DNA of 64,000 bases from G963665925 sp963676345 (GTDB lineage Bacteria > Bacillota > Clostridia > Peptostreptococcales > Acidaminobacteraceae). The position numbers and the translations under genes were made by a program. The stretch covers positions 310,001 to 374,000 of the forward strand of contig CAXXTS010000005.1 in the NCBI GenBank assembly GCA_963676345.2, in the 5' to 3' direction. The notes beneath the pieces are model-generated. The model did not search any database. It saw nothing but the letters and a program-made list of their open reading frames with translations, and was not told the DNA's origin. Below are positions 8,831-17,888 of the stretch, one piece after another; position 1 is the first letter of the stretch, and each line of letters opens with the position of its first letter.

Positions 8831-11212
8831 CTATACCGTTATTTCATCTGAGTGCAGAATCTTTATTTGCTCAGGCTGGTTCTTTTTAAGTTGAATCAGC
8901 TCGGTTAGAACTTTTTCAGGTGTGGCAGGAAGCGATCTTACCCTTACACCACAGGCGCAATCAATAGCTTCAGTTATAGCAGGTGCTACGGTGTTGATTA
9001 CAACTTCGCCAATACTTTTTGCTCCAAATGGACCTGTTGCATCGTGGCCCTGAGCAAGTAAAACGCGCATTTTAGGTAGGTCTCTTCTCGCCGGAATTTT
9101 ATAAGTCATAAAGTTATGTGTTTGCAGGGCACCTTGCTCTGAAACAGACACCGCTTCTGTAAGGGCAAAACCAATGCCCTGTGCAATGCCGCCCTCGGCT
9201 TGAATCGTAGCGAGTTTTGGATTAATGGGTGTACCACAGTCAACAACACCTACAAAATCTAAGACCTTCACTTCACCTGTAAAGGTGTTTACACGCACCT
9301 CGGCAAACCCTGCCATATAAGGTGGTGCAGCTTGTTTTGGAACGAATGATCCCGTTGTACTCAGTTGACGGTGCAGCTGATTGTACATAATTTTACTCGA
9401 GAAATTCTCTAAGTCTATTTTTTCAATAATTTCATTATCACAAGAGAGATAAAGCAGTTGACCCTTTGTGTATTGAATTTGGTCAGGACTTGTACTGAAA
9501 TACTGGGCGCCTGTTTCTTTAAGTGCATCAAGCATCTTTTCTGCCGCGTCAATGACCGCATTACCCGTTGTGTAGGTCGTGCTGGATGCATAGGCGCCAC
9601 TGTCAAAGGGTGTTGTGTCGGTGTCGGCAGCGTGAACAATGATTTTGTCAGCAGGAACTTCAAGGACTTCGGCTGCGATCTGCGCCATTGCTGTATCTGA
9701 TCCTGTACCAATATCGGTTGAACCGGTCAGTAGTGTAAAAAAGCCATCGTCATTGAGTCTAAGTGTTGCACTTGCCATATCAATATTAGGAAGCCCGGAA
9801 CCCTGCTGGGCAATAGCCATGCCAATACCATACCGGTAAGGCCCTGTTTGGGGTTCTGCGTTGTGTTTTGATTTTTTCTTGTACCAGTCAAAATGCGTCA
9901 GGCCATCTTCAAGGCAAGTTTCCAGCAGACACGAATCCATTGGTATAGGGTCACTGCCTGCACCTTTGGTGGTCATGTTGATGAGTGGGGTTGTTTCACC
10001 CTTTTTGATCATATTCATGCGACGTACTTCTACGGGATCAAGACCAAGTGCTTTTGAAGCTTCATTGATTGCCGACTCAAGTGCAAAGGTGCCTTGGGTG
10101 ACGCCAAAGCCTCTGAGTGCTCCACCAGGTACATTATTCGTATAGACAACCGTTCCGAAAAACCTGCAGGCATCTACCTTATTATAAAGTGTCAGTACTT
10201 TCTTTCCAGCTGCGCCAAAGGTTGTTTGGGCATGTTCGCCATAGGCGCCAGTATCGGAAAGGCCATCCATTTCGATGGCTCTTATTTTTCCACTGAAGTC
10301 CATGCCAAGTGTTATATCAAAAGCCATTTTGTGACGCGATGTTGTACCCGTAAAAACATCTTTTCTAGAATAGACTATTTTTGCGGGTTTGCCTGTTAAC
10401 TTGGTAACTAGGGCAGGATAAAATTCTGCGTGTGCCGTTTGCTTCGAACCAAAGCCACCGCCTATGCGCGGTTTGACCACACGAATCTGATGGCGGGGCA
10501 TTTCAAGCGCACGGGCTAGAATCCGGCGTGTATGATATGGGATTTGAGTCGAGGTAACCACATTGAGTCGTCCGTTCTGATCAAGGTAGGTATATGCTCT
10601 TTGGGATTCAAGCATGGCTTGTGCCTGAGCCTGTGTTTCGTAATGGGCCCTAAACACATAGTCGCACTTTTCTAAGGTAGAATCGACACTTCCAAGCTCT
10701 AAGTTAACCTGACAAGCGATATTGCGCTTGGTATCACAGCCGACATCAATTTTCGTGAGCACATCAGGTTCGGTGTGAACGCGTATATCATGATCCACTG
10801 CAGTATTCATATCTAGAACGGGCTTTAGAATTTCATACTCTACACGAATGAGGCGCATGGCTTTTTTCGCTGTTTTTTCATCCTTTGCAGCGACTATGGC
10901 AACATCATCTCCCACGTGCCTCACGTACTCATCTAAAATGAGTTTGTCATAAGCTGAAAGTTCTGGGTAGCATTGTCCGGCGCGTGTAAAGCGCGTCTTG
11001 GGTACATCTTTCCAAGTCAGGACGCAAGCTACTCCAGGCATTCTCTTTGCTGAATCAGTCTGGATGTCTTTAATTCTTGCATAGGCATGTGGACTGCGCA
11101 GTACCTTAACGATTAGGGCGTTTTTAGGAGCAAGATCATCTGTATAAACGGGGAAGCCTTGAACAAGCTGCATGCCGTCCTTTTTAGAAATGGATTTATT
11201 CACATACTTCAT
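8831..11212 (-). CDS. Xanthine dehydrogenase-type molybdenum-binding large subunit
   Basis: Catalytic subunit of a molybdenum hydroxylase (xanthine oxidase family). Seen: N-terminal 'hammerhead' region (AYARIKDIQ, DDVAIVAAKDE), the PRIGGGFGSKQ molybdopterin motif near 250, GGALRGFGVTQ near 370, and near the C-terminus GPFGAKSIGE, whose Glu is the expected catalytic base. 793 residues is the usual length for the separate large subunit. It overlaps the 2Fe-2S subunit gene by 17 bases and lies in the order permease, FAD subunit, FeS subunit, Mo subunit, typical of purine catabolic operons. Substrate is most likely xanthine or hypoxanthine because of the permease; nicotinate or purine hydroxylase cannot be excluded. 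A maturation factor such as XdhC/CoxI is not in the window. Confidence 0.85.
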   Translation of the reverse strand: MKYVNKSISKKDGMQLVQGFPVYTDDLAPKNALIVKVLRSPHAYARIKDIQTDSAKRMPGVACVLTWKDVPKTRFTRAGQCYPELSAYDKLILDEYVRHVGDDVAIVAAKDEKTAKKAMRLIRVEYEILKPVLDMNTAVDHDIRVHTEPDVLTKIDVGCDTKRNIACQVNLELGSVDSTLEKCDYVFRAHYETQAQAQAMLESQRAYTYLDQNGRLNVVTSTQIPYHTRRILARALEMPRHQIRVVKPRIGGGFGSKQTAHAEFYPALVTKLTGKPAKIVYSRKDVFTGTTSRHKMAFDITLGMDFSGKIRAIEMDGLSDTGAYGEHAQTTFGAAGKKVLTLYNKVDACRFFGTVVYTNNVPGGALRGFGVTQGTFALESAINEASKALGLDPVEVRRMNMIKKGETTPLINMTTKGAGSDPIPMDSCLLETCLEDGLTHFDWYKKKSKHNAEPQTGPYRYGIGMAIAQQGSGLPNIDMASATLRLNDDGFFTLLTGSTDIGTGSDTAMAQIAAEVLEVPADKIIVHAADTDTTPFDSGAYASSTTYTTGNAVIDAAEKMLDALKETGAQYFSTSPDQIQYTKGQLLYLSCDNEIIEKIDLENFSSKIMYNQLHRQLSTTGSFVPKQAAPPYMAGFAEVRVNTFTGEVKVLDFVGVVDCGTPINPKLATIQAEGGIAQGIGFALTEAVSVSEQGALQTHNFMTYKIPARRDLPKMRVLLAQGHDATGPFGAKSIGEVVINTVAPAITEAIDCACGVRVRSLPATPEKVLTELIQLKKNQPEQIKILHSDEITV

Positions 11213-11663
11213 GAGTCTTCGCCTCCATATATGCCCGAATTGCCCGAAGCTGACCGTTGTAGCCTGAACATCTGCATAAGTTTCCGTTCAGGTAGTATAG
11301 AATTTCTTCATCTGTTGGATTTTCAACACATTTTTCAAGATACAATATGCTCATAATCGTCCCTGGGCTACAGTATCCACACTGTTCAACGCCTTCTTCA
11401 ACAAGGAATTTTCCTATACGTGCAGCCTGGTCTTTGACACCTTCAATGGTAAGGATATGCGCGCCATCAGCTCTTACAGCCAGCATAGCGCAAGAAAGGA
11501 CCGGCTTATTGTTCATATGGACTGTACAGGCACCACATGTGCCTGTGTCGCACCCTTTTTTAACACCAAGGCATCCCAAATCTCTTAATACATCAATTAA
11601 GTAGGTATCAGGTTCAATATGAACTTGAACGTCTTCGTTATTGAGATTAAATTTGATTTTCAT
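11196..11663 (-). CDS. Xanthine dehydrogenase-type 2Fe-2S subunit
   Basis: 155-residue small subunit of the molybdenum hydroxylase. Two [2Fe-2S] motifs are visible: plant-ferredoxin type CLGVKKGCDTGTCGAC near 31-46 (with a further Cys in LSCAM near 58) and the second CGYCSPG near 98 with CRCSGY near 132. It carries electrons from the Mo site to FAD. It overlaps the FAD subunit gene upstream and the large subunit gene downstream by 17 bases each, indicating tight translational coupling in one operon. Confidence 0.92.
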   Translation of the reverse strand: MKIKFNLNNEDVQVHIEPDTYLIDVLRDLGCLGVKKGCDTGTCGACTVHMNNKPVLSCAMLAVRADGAHILTIEGVKDQAARIGKFLVEEGVEQCGYCSPGTIMSILYLEKCVENPTDEEILYYLNGNLCRCSGYNGQLRAIRAYMEAKTHEVCE

Positions 11664-12456
11664 GTTCAGTGGCCTCCATTAGGGTTTGCTGAATGAGGCC
11701 GTATGCGGCACTGCGTCTATAGCTTGAACCAGCCATTCTATTTGAACCAAAACTGATTTCCTCAGAAAGCTGCTGGGCCGCTTCAAGTATGAGTGCCTCA
11801 CTCAGTGGGTTTTCATTTAAAAGACGCATTGTCTGAAGGGCAAGCACGGCTCTATGTGGTCTAGCGCCTACTGCTATGCGCCAAGCCCCATTTGCTTTTA
11901 CGGCTGCCACATTAACCAGTGCATAGTCGGCAGTCGAGAGTCTTGCTGATTTAAAGCTTGCCCATTCAAAATGGCTTGGTACTTGTGCACTGGTCAAAAT
12001 ATCCTTTTGAAGGCTGCCATGTTTCATGAAATCTTCAATGGAAACCACGCCACCCTTGTGTAGGTGTACGTGGCCGCCGAGTGCCATAAGGGCAGTGTTT
12101 AAGTCGGAAAAACCATAGCGGCTGTAGAGTGTACCACCCAGCGTAACCATATTTCTAAGCTGAATACCTACTATTTGTCCCAGTGCTTCTTTGAAATACC
12201 TACGCATTTCCTTTGTGAGTTCTGGGCATGCTTCCAGCTCTCTAAAAGTAACCATGCCTCCAAGCTTTACAGTTTCCTCTAAAGACGTAATGGTACCAAG
12301 TCCAGCTTTTGAAAGATCAATAATATGGGAAAGGCGGCGGTTTCCCAGTCTGAGAAAAGCACCGCCACCAAGAATCTGCGCCTTTTTATGTGTAGATAGA
12401 AGCGTGTGTGCTTCCTCTACTGTTTCAGGTACATGATAGGTGTTAAAAGTTAGCAT
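11647..12456 (-). CDS. Xanthine dehydrogenase-type FAD-binding subunit
   Basis: About 269 residues. The flavin-binding signature AQILGGGAFLRLG near 28-40 and the conserved IVGIQLRNMVTLGGTL near 97-112 identify the CoxM/XdhB family. It transfers electrons from the FeS subunit to NAD+ or another acceptor. ATG 12456 is preferred because AAAGGAG lies nine bases upstream; the alternative ATG at 12465 sits against that site. First of the three hydroxylase subunits, 26 bases after the permease gene, so it is in the same transcript. Small compared with some XdhB proteins (about 290), but the core is complete. Confidence 0.88.
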   Translation of the reverse strand: MLTFNTYHVPETVEEAHTLLSTHKKAQILGGGAFLRLGNRRLSHIIDLSKAGLGTITSLEETVKLGGMVTFRELEACPELTKEMRRYFKEALGQIVGIQLRNMVTLGGTLYSRYGFSDLNTALMALGGHVHLHKGGVVSIEDFMKHGSLQKDILTSAQVPSHFEWASFKSARLSTADYALVNVAAVKANGAWRIAVGARPHRAVLALQTMRLLNENPLSEALILEAAQQLSEEISFGSNRMAGSSYRRSAAYGLIQQTLMEATEHENQI

Positions 12457-12482
12457 AGATTGCATCTCCTTTATGTGTCAGG

Positions 12483-13814
12483 TTATGCTGTTTTTTTCAT
12501 AGTTTCAGTTTTTTGAGTCTCCACTTGAGGATAAACCAAGTTTAGAGCAAGTGCAAGAATACCTGAAGCGACTACTGAATCTCCAAAGAAGTGATTCAGA
12601 ACACCTGGGAGCTGTGCTATGGCATCTGGAACTTGTGCAAAGCCAAGTCCAAGTCCAAGAGAGATGGCTAGAATAGTGCCATTTCTGCTATCAAGCCCTG
12701 CTTTTGCAATCATTCGGATACCACTTACCGTTATCATCGAGAATACGACAAGCACTGCACCGCCAAGTACACTAGATGGCATTGCTGCGCAAATTGCACC
12801 AAACTTCGGAACCAGGCCCGCAGCAACAAGAAAAACGGCACCCGTTGCAACGCTAAAGCGGTTTACTACGCCTGTCATGGCTACAATACCTGCATTTTGA
12901 CCGTATGCTGTATTTGGGAGTACATTGAATAGGGCTGCAAACATACTGCCCACGCCATCTGCGATAACTGCCCCAGACATTTCTCGGTCTGTTGCTTCAC
13001 GGTTTAGGCCGCTGAGTGTAATGCCTGAAATATTTCCTAGTGTTTCAAGACCTACAACCAAATAAACTGCTGCAAACTTCAAAATGGCATCTAGGTGGAA
13101 CTCAATGCCGTAACGCAGTGGCATAGGGAAGCTAAACCAGCCTGCTGCCGCTACATTTTCGAAATTAACCTTACCCATTGGAATAGCAATAACATAGCCT
13201 AAAACAAGTGCAATCAGGATAGCTGCAACATTTGTCATGCCCTTTCCAAAGCGCTGAAGAAGAATGATTGTAATCAGTACGAAAAATCCAAGAGCCATAT
13301 TTTGAGGTGAACCGAAGTCTGCGGCACCAACCCCGCCTGCAAAGTAATTAACACCAACAGGCAGAAGCGATAAACCAATTGCCACAAGAACAGTACCTGT
13401 TACAAGCGGTGGGAAGAATTTTCTAAGAGGTTTTAGAAAAAAGCCCATTGCAATTTCAGCGATACTGCCGACCATGGATGCACCCAGTATACCCGGCAGG
13501 CCATAAGTGCCACCGACCGCAATGGCAGTTGGGACAAATGCAAAGCTTGTGCCCATGACCAGTGGTAGGCCTGCGCCTACGCGACCAACAGGATAGAGTT
13601 GAATGAATGTAACTAGACCGGCAACAATCATACCGCACTGAATCATAAAGGCTTTTTGATCTGGTGCTAGGCCAAGCACATTACAAATAATAATGATGGG
13701 TGCAATGTTTCCAGTAAACATAGCCAGTACATGCTGCATACCGAGTGGAACAGCAACACCTAGCGGCGGCTTTCCGTTGAGTTCGTAAATAGTTCCCTGC
13801 GTTTTCTTGTTCAT
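12483..13814 (-). CDS. NCS2-family xanthine/uracil permease
   Basis: 443 residues, about 12-14 membrane spans, proton-coupled nucleobase transporter of the NCS2/UraA-PbuX family. Seen: conserved N-terminal GMQHVLAMFTGNIAPI, the central VGLETLGNISGITLSG (the family's substrate-site glutamate is in VGLETLGN), and the C-terminal GSMFAALFNVLPNTAYGQNAGIV. First gene of the operon that continues with the three hydroxylase subunits, so the transported base is most likely xanthine or a related purine. RBS AGAGGGG lies before the ATG. Its leader contains an intrinsic terminator (13945-13981), implying premature termination control. Confidence 0.88.
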   Translation of the reverse strand: MNKKTQGTIYELNGKPPLGVAVPLGMQHVLAMFTGNIAPIIIICNVLGLAPDQKAFMIQCGMIVAGLVTFIQLYPVGRVGAGLPLVMGTSFAFVPTAIAVGGTYGLPGILGASMVGSIAEIAMGFFLKPLRKFFPPLVTGTVLVAIGLSLLPVGVNYFAGGVGAADFGSPQNMALGFFVLITIILLQRFGKGMTNVAAILIALVLGYVIAIPMGKVNFENVAAAGWFSFPMPLRYGIEFHLDAILKFAAVYLVVGLETLGNISGITLSGLNREATDREMSGAVIADGVGSMFAALFNVLPNTAYGQNAGIVAMTGVVNRFSVATGAVFLVAAGLVPKFGAICAAMPSSVLGGAVLVVFSMITVSGIRMIAKAGLDSRNGTILAISLGLGLGFAQVPDAIAQLPGVLNHFFGDSVVASGILALALNLVYPQVETQKTETMKKTA

Positions 13815-14371
13815 AGTTTTTCCCCTCTCGTGAGATCAGTATAAATAATAAATGCGTGAAATGTATCGGGTTACAAAAATGTCCCCCTGCGGACACCTGT
13901 GTAACACCAAACGGCATGGGCCGTTATAGAAAAACAAAAAATAAAAGGTCAGCGTCGAGAGGATACCTCGAAGCTGACCTTATTAAAGTCTTATATAAAT
14001 AACGCTTTTCTTTAAATCTTGTCAGATTATATGGTGTTTTGGGCGAACTGTGTTGGCACTTTGTCCATCACAGCATGATATGCCTAAGTAAACTTTAACA
14101 TAATTATGGGGGACTGACAACCGTTTGATGAGATATGACACGCGTAGTACAGCAGATGCCAACGTAGAGTAAATGAAAATTAGATTCAGGATGCACAAGA
14201 ACCTGCAAAAGAGTCTTGTATAGGCTGAATAAAAAGGTATATAGGGGGCAATGTGGGTAAAAATTAAGTATGGACATGCACTATAGTGTCATCTGATATA
14301 TAATAGACGGGTATTTGTAATGCGAACTTGTCTTTTTGACGTTGATATATCGAAAAAGTGGGTGGGGTCAT
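13815..14371. other. Intergenic leader/promoter region between permease and cyclase genes
   Basis: 557 bases. The minus-strand half holds the leader of the permease operon: a TATAAT-like element at about 14028-14033 (complement), the leader terminator, a second hairpin (AACGGC with GCCGTT around ATGG, 13913-13928) and a longer one around 13861-13900 near the start. A further plus-strand stem (CTGTG with CACAG, 14048-14073) sits upstream. The plus-strand half holds a TATAAT at about 14299-14304 and the 10-base palindrome CACTATAGTG (14279-14288) ahead of the cyclase gene. No known aptamer is recognised. Confidence 0.5.
13931..13981 (-). terminator. Leader terminator upstream of the purine permease operon
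   Basis: On the minus strand a nine-bp outer stem (AAGGTCAGC with GCTGACCTT), extended by an inner CGAG/CTCG stem, is followed by TTTTATTTTTTGTTTTT. It lies about 130 bases upstream of the permease ATG and no minus-strand gene precedes it, so it should act in cis as an attenuator. Confidence 0.7.
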
Positions 14372-15823
14372 ATGAAGACAAAATTCAATTTTATCATAGC
14401 ACTATTGTCTCTAACCATCGTTGTATTTATTGTATTTAATGTTCAAGAATACAATCATGAAAGAGAAGAGAGAATACACCATCAGTTGACCGGTGAACTC
14501 ATTAAGGTATCAACTGAGTTCAGACTGTGGTTCGGAAATAAAAAGGAAATTCTTAACACAGCAAAAGATATTGTAGATAATTATGATTACGAGACGGTGG
14601 CCGATCAAAAAACTTTGAATTCACTTTTAAACATCAACAATGACCGGCCCGATGTATCGCAAATATACATTGGTTTTGAGAATGGAAATTTTGTTACCGG
14701 CGGACAGTGGGTTCCACCGGATGATTACGATCCGAGGACGCGGGTTTGGTATCGCGATGCTGTTGTTGCAGGCACAACAACAATATCTAAAGTGTATGTA
14801 GACAGAGAAACTGGGGATGAACTTGTAACCATTAGCTCGCCCCTCTATCTTGAAGGGGAATTTGCAGGGGTCATTTCAGCGGATATATTTATGAATGATA
14901 TCAATGAAGTGCTGATTAATCAGGTTGTCGACAAGTCAGTTTATGCCTATTTGCTGGACGCTGAGGGAACAATCATTGCCCACACTAAAAATTCTGAATT
15001 TGTAGGCGCAAATGTATTTAATGGTATTGAACATGCTGAGCTCAACCGCTACTATAGCACGGTTCAGGAGTCAGACCAGTTCGTAAACATGAAGTATGAT
15101 TTTGACGGAAAGACGATTCAAGGAATCATTCAGAAGATTGAAGGGGGAGACTGGTATATTTCCGTGGCTACCCCTGAAGGTCAGAATCTGATTGGTCGAC
15201 AAAATACCAGTTTTGGAAATGACTTGTTTGATGTAACCATTATACTTGTCATCACAGGTCTAATTTACTTGGTTATACGTATTAAGTATGAGTTAGATCA
15301 ACAAAATCAGACACTAACGGATGACAATCAGAGAGATTATTTGACTGGAATTTTCAACAGAAGATTTTTCAACACATACATGGACCGTATATGGTCAAGC
15401 TCGAAAGAGACAAAATACGTGAGTCTAATGATGATGGATATCGACCATTTTAAGAAATATAATGACACCTATGGGCATGTTATGGGAGATGAAGTCCTTA
15501 AAAAGGTTACAGGGCTCATCGGGCATATCATCCGTAAAGAAGATGTTTTTGCAAGATATGGGGGCGAGGAGTTCGCACTTGTTCTAAATAATGTAACCGG
15601 TGAAGACGCCATGGTGATTGCTGAGAAAATACGCAGTACAGTTTTTGATGCTAATATTGAAAATAAGACTTCAACCAGTGGTCATGTAACCATTAGCATC
15701 GGTGTGGCGTCAATCGTACCAAGAGATGACATCAAGGTTCACGAGTTTGTGGATATGGCGGATCGCGCCATGTATCAGGCAAAAGAACAAGGACGCAACA
15801 GGGTCAATATGTATTCTATTTAA
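14372..15823 (+). CDS. Membrane diguanylate cyclase with dCACHE sensor (GGEEF)
   Basis: 483 residues. An N-terminal membrane span (8-24), an extracytoplasmic dCACHE domain (DPRTRVWYRDAV near 123, SSPLY and GVISADI near 165), a second span near 290-310 and a C-terminal GGDEF domain with RYGGEEF. The I-site RKED is present, so feedback inhibition by c-di-GMP is expected. ATG 14372 is chosen over an upstream in-frame start because GGTGGGG precedes it and the membrane anchor begins directly afterwards. It is followed by its own terminator at 15841-15891. Sensor ligand not predictable; the dCACHE fold in such proteins often binds amino acids or organic acids. Confidence 0.9.
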   Translation: MKTKFNFIIALLSLTIVVFIVFNVQEYNHEREERIHHQLTGELIKVSTEFRLWFGNKKEILNTAKDIVDNYDYETVADQKTLNSLLNINNDRPDVSQIYIGFENGNFVTGGQWVPPDDYDPRTRVWYRDAVVAGTTTISKVYVDRETGDELVTISSPLYLEGEFAGVISADIFMNDINEVLINQVVDKSVYAYLLDAEGTIIAHTKNSEFVGANVFNGIEHAELNRYYSTVQESDQFVNMKYDFDGKTIQGIIQKIEGGDWYISVATPEGQNLIGRQNTSFGNDLFDVTIILVITGLIYLVIRIKYELDQQNQTLTDDNQRDYLTGIFNRRFFNTYMDRIWSSSKETKYVSLMMMDIDHFKKYNDTYGHVMGDEVLKKVTGLIGHIIRKEDVFARYGGEEFALVLNNVTGEDAMVIAEKIRSTVFDANIENKTSTSGHVTISIGVASIVPRDDIKVHEFVDMADRAMYQAKEQGRNRVNMYSI

Positions 15824-15840
15824 GAGCAGTGAGGGTTTAG

Positions 15841-15891
15841 AGCCAGTATACAAACCGTATACCAATGAATGCGGTTTGTCGACTGGCTTTT
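15841..15891 (+). terminator. Terminator after the dCACHE cyclase
   Basis: A long interrupted stem (GCCAGT/ACTGGC outside, ACAAACCG/CGGTTTGT inside) followed by TTTTATC, 18 bases after the stop. Confidence 0.8.
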
Positions 15892-16017
15892 ATCATTATT
15901 TAGTAAAATTAGATTAAATAAGTGCATTTAGCTTGTGCATATACCTGGATTAGCGTTAAAATTAGAGTGTGTGGTTGGGGCTATTGAATCGGTACTTTGA
16001 TAATGTGGGGCGAAATA

Positions 16018-17187
16018 ATGATAACAATTGAAGGATTTTTATTTGGGTGCTTTTTAGTGACGGCAATTTATCATACGTATTTATTCATTTTTTATAAGAA
16101 AAATTATGCAGCGCTGTATTTTGCGTTGATTACTTATGCGTCAACAGTATTAACGCTTATAAAGCAAACGGATTGGCTGATAAGATATAAAGTTATTTTG
16201 ATTATTTTCATAATTGTTCCGGTGTTTTATGTAGAATTTACCAAGCATATGTATCCAATTGAGTTTAGAAATCCATTTAGTCGTGGTTTGGGTAGACTTA
16301 TTTACACCTATGCGAGTGTTTTTACACTCCTTGTCATGGTCCTTCCTATGGACAGATTTGTTGAGTGGGTGGCTGTTTTTCAAAAAGTCAGTTTTCCAGT
16401 TAATATGAGCTTGATAATATACTTATTTGTCCAGCTCTTTCGTGCATCGCGTAAGAAACGGTCAGATGCGCGTATTCTACTGGTTGGCTTTTTAGTCCTT
16501 TTTATAACGGCCATTGTTATTTATATGGTTCCGGGAAGTATGATGACTCAAAACAATCCTGTGGGCGCCCTGGGTATACTCCTGCTTTATTCTGGAACCC
16601 TTGCAAGGCGGTATGCAAAGGCCTACCATACTTGTGAAAGTATCGTTGAGGAACGAACTGAAGAACTTAACAAAATTAACACTGAGCTGGTTCGACTGGT
16701 CAATAGAGACGCTTTGACAGGGGCTTTTTCAAGACGATACATTACAGAAAAGCTGGAAGTGTATTTTGGTAAGGCAAAAGAGGCGAATGAAGAATTTTCA
16801 ATTATTTCACTGGATATCGATCATTTCAAGCACGTAAATGACAGGTTTGGTCACCCTATGGGCGATCAGGTTTTGGTGGGAATAACGGAGGTTATTCAAA
16901 GTCAGCTTATTTCGGATGCTTTTCTTGGGCGTGTAGGTGGGGAAGAGTTTCTCATAATACTGCCGACCTTTTCCCTTGAGCAAGGTGTGGAAAAAGCAGA
17001 GGCCATTCGAAAGCAGGTAAGCGCAAAGCAATTTTCATATAACAGACAAGTTTTTACGGTCTCTTGCAGTATGGGCGTGGTTGCGTATGACGAGAGTATG
17101 CAGAATTACGATGATATGATGAAAGGCGTTGATCAGCTCTTATATAAGGCAAAGGCAGAAGGCCGAAATCAGGTTTGCTATGCATAA
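16018..17187 (+). CDS. Multi-span membrane diguanylate cyclase (GGEEF, no I-site)
   Basis: 389 residues. The first ~200 are hydrophobic, with about seven membrane spans and almost no long loops, resembling the 7TM sensor modules found on GGDEF proteins. A short coiled segment (ESIVEERTEELNKINTELV) leads to a GGDEF domain with RVGGEEF. The RxxD inhibitory site is not present at the usual position, so product inhibition may be absent. ATG 16018 is chosen because GGGG lies seven bases upstream; an upstream TTG at 15997 is less likely. No terminator is seen before the next gene (gap 42 bases), so read-through into the flavodoxin-like gene is possible. Confidence 0.88.
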   Translation: MITIEGFLFGCFLVTAIYHTYLFIFYKKNYAALYFALITYASTVLTLIKQTDWLIRYKVILIIFIIVPVFYVEFTKHMYPIEFRNPFSRGLGRLIYTYASVFTLLVMVLPMDRFVEWVAVFQKVSFPVNMSLIIYLFVQLFRASRKKRSDARILLVGFLVLFITAIVIYMVPGSMMTQNNPVGALGILLLYSGTLARRYAKAYHTCESIVEERTEELNKINTELVRLVNRDALTGAFSRRYITEKLEVYFGKAKEANEEFSIISLDIDHFKHVNDRFGHPMGDQVLVGITEVIQSQLISDAFLGRVGGEEFLIILPTFSLEQGVEKAEAIRKQVSAKQFSYNRQVFTVSCSMGVVAYDESMQNYDDMMKGVDQLLYKAKAEGRNQVCYA

Positions 17188-17229
17188 AAAGATACTTGGC
17201 TACTTTTGGGACACAAATAGGAGGTAGAA

Positions 17230-17880
17230 ATGAAGGTTATAGCTATTAATGGGAGTCCAAATAAAGAAGGAAATACATATGGCGCTCTGAAAATGGTGTT
17301 GAAGGAGCTGGAGGCTGAAGGTATTGAGACTCAAATTATCCATGTAGGAAATGCACCTATTCGGGGATGTGTAGGATGTAACATGTGTTATAAGAACAGG
17401 AATGAAAAGTGCGTCATAACTGGAGACGACTTCAACGACTTTGTTCAGGTGATTAAAGATGCAGATGGCATTATTTTGGGCTCGCCAGTTTACTACTCTG
17501 GCATAGCCGGTACGATGAAGTCCTTCCTTGATAGGCTCTTTTATGTCAGTGGTGCCAACGGGAATTTCTTTAAGGGAAAAGTGGGGGCAACGCTTGCTGC
17601 AGTTAGAAGATCGGGTGGGATTCCTTCAGTGGATCAGCTCAATAAATATATCCAGTATTCTGAAATGCTGATGGTGTCATCAAATTATTGGAATGTAATC
17701 CACGGGCTTAGACCAGGGGATGTAGAACTCGACAAGGAGGGTGTACAAATTATGTCGCGCCTTGGAAAAAACATGGCTTGGGCTATGAAGCTTGTCGAAC
17801 ATGGAAAAGGCACTATTGATCATCCAGATTCAGAGCGAAAAGTGGCAACCAATTTTGTTCGAAAAGATTTGGCAGAGTAG
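17230..17880 (+). CDS. Flavodoxin-fold NADPH-dependent FMN reductase-like protein
   Basis: 216 residues starting with the FMN phosphate-binding pattern AINGSPNKEGNT, then CVGCNMC near residue 50 and GSPVYYSGIAGTMKSFLDR near 90, as in iron-sulfur flavoproteins and related NADPH-dependent FMN reductases. The compact Cys motif (C..C..C) resembles the cluster-binding site of iron-sulfur flavoproteins, but is also found in cluster-free homologues. GGAGG lies just upstream of the ATG. It precedes the D,D-carboxypeptidase gene by eight bases, an apparently unrelated operon partner. Electron donor and acceptor are unknown. Confidence 0.82.
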   Translation: MKVIAINGSPNKEGNTYGALKMVLKELEAEGIETQIIHVGNAPIRGCVGCNMCYKNRNEKCVITGDDFNDFVQVIKDADGIILGSPVYYSGIAGTMKSFLDRLFYVSGANGNFFKGKVGATLAAVRRSGGIPSVDQLNKYIQYSEMLMVSSNYWNVIHGLRPGDVELDKEGVQIMSRLGKNMAWAMKLVEHGKGTIDHPDSERKVATNFVRKDLAE

Positions 17881-17888
17881 GGGAGATC

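Noticed and set aside
14052..14071. Sigma-54-like element TTGGCAC upstream of the cyclase gene
   Set aside because: The -12 GC is missing at the required spacing.
13815..14130. Purine riboswitch in the permease leader
   Set aside because: The conserved loop and junction bases of the purine aptamer are not found; only the terminator is clear.
16018..17187. c-di-GMP inhibitory I-site in this cyclase
   Set aside because: The four residues five positions before GGEEF do not read RxxD.
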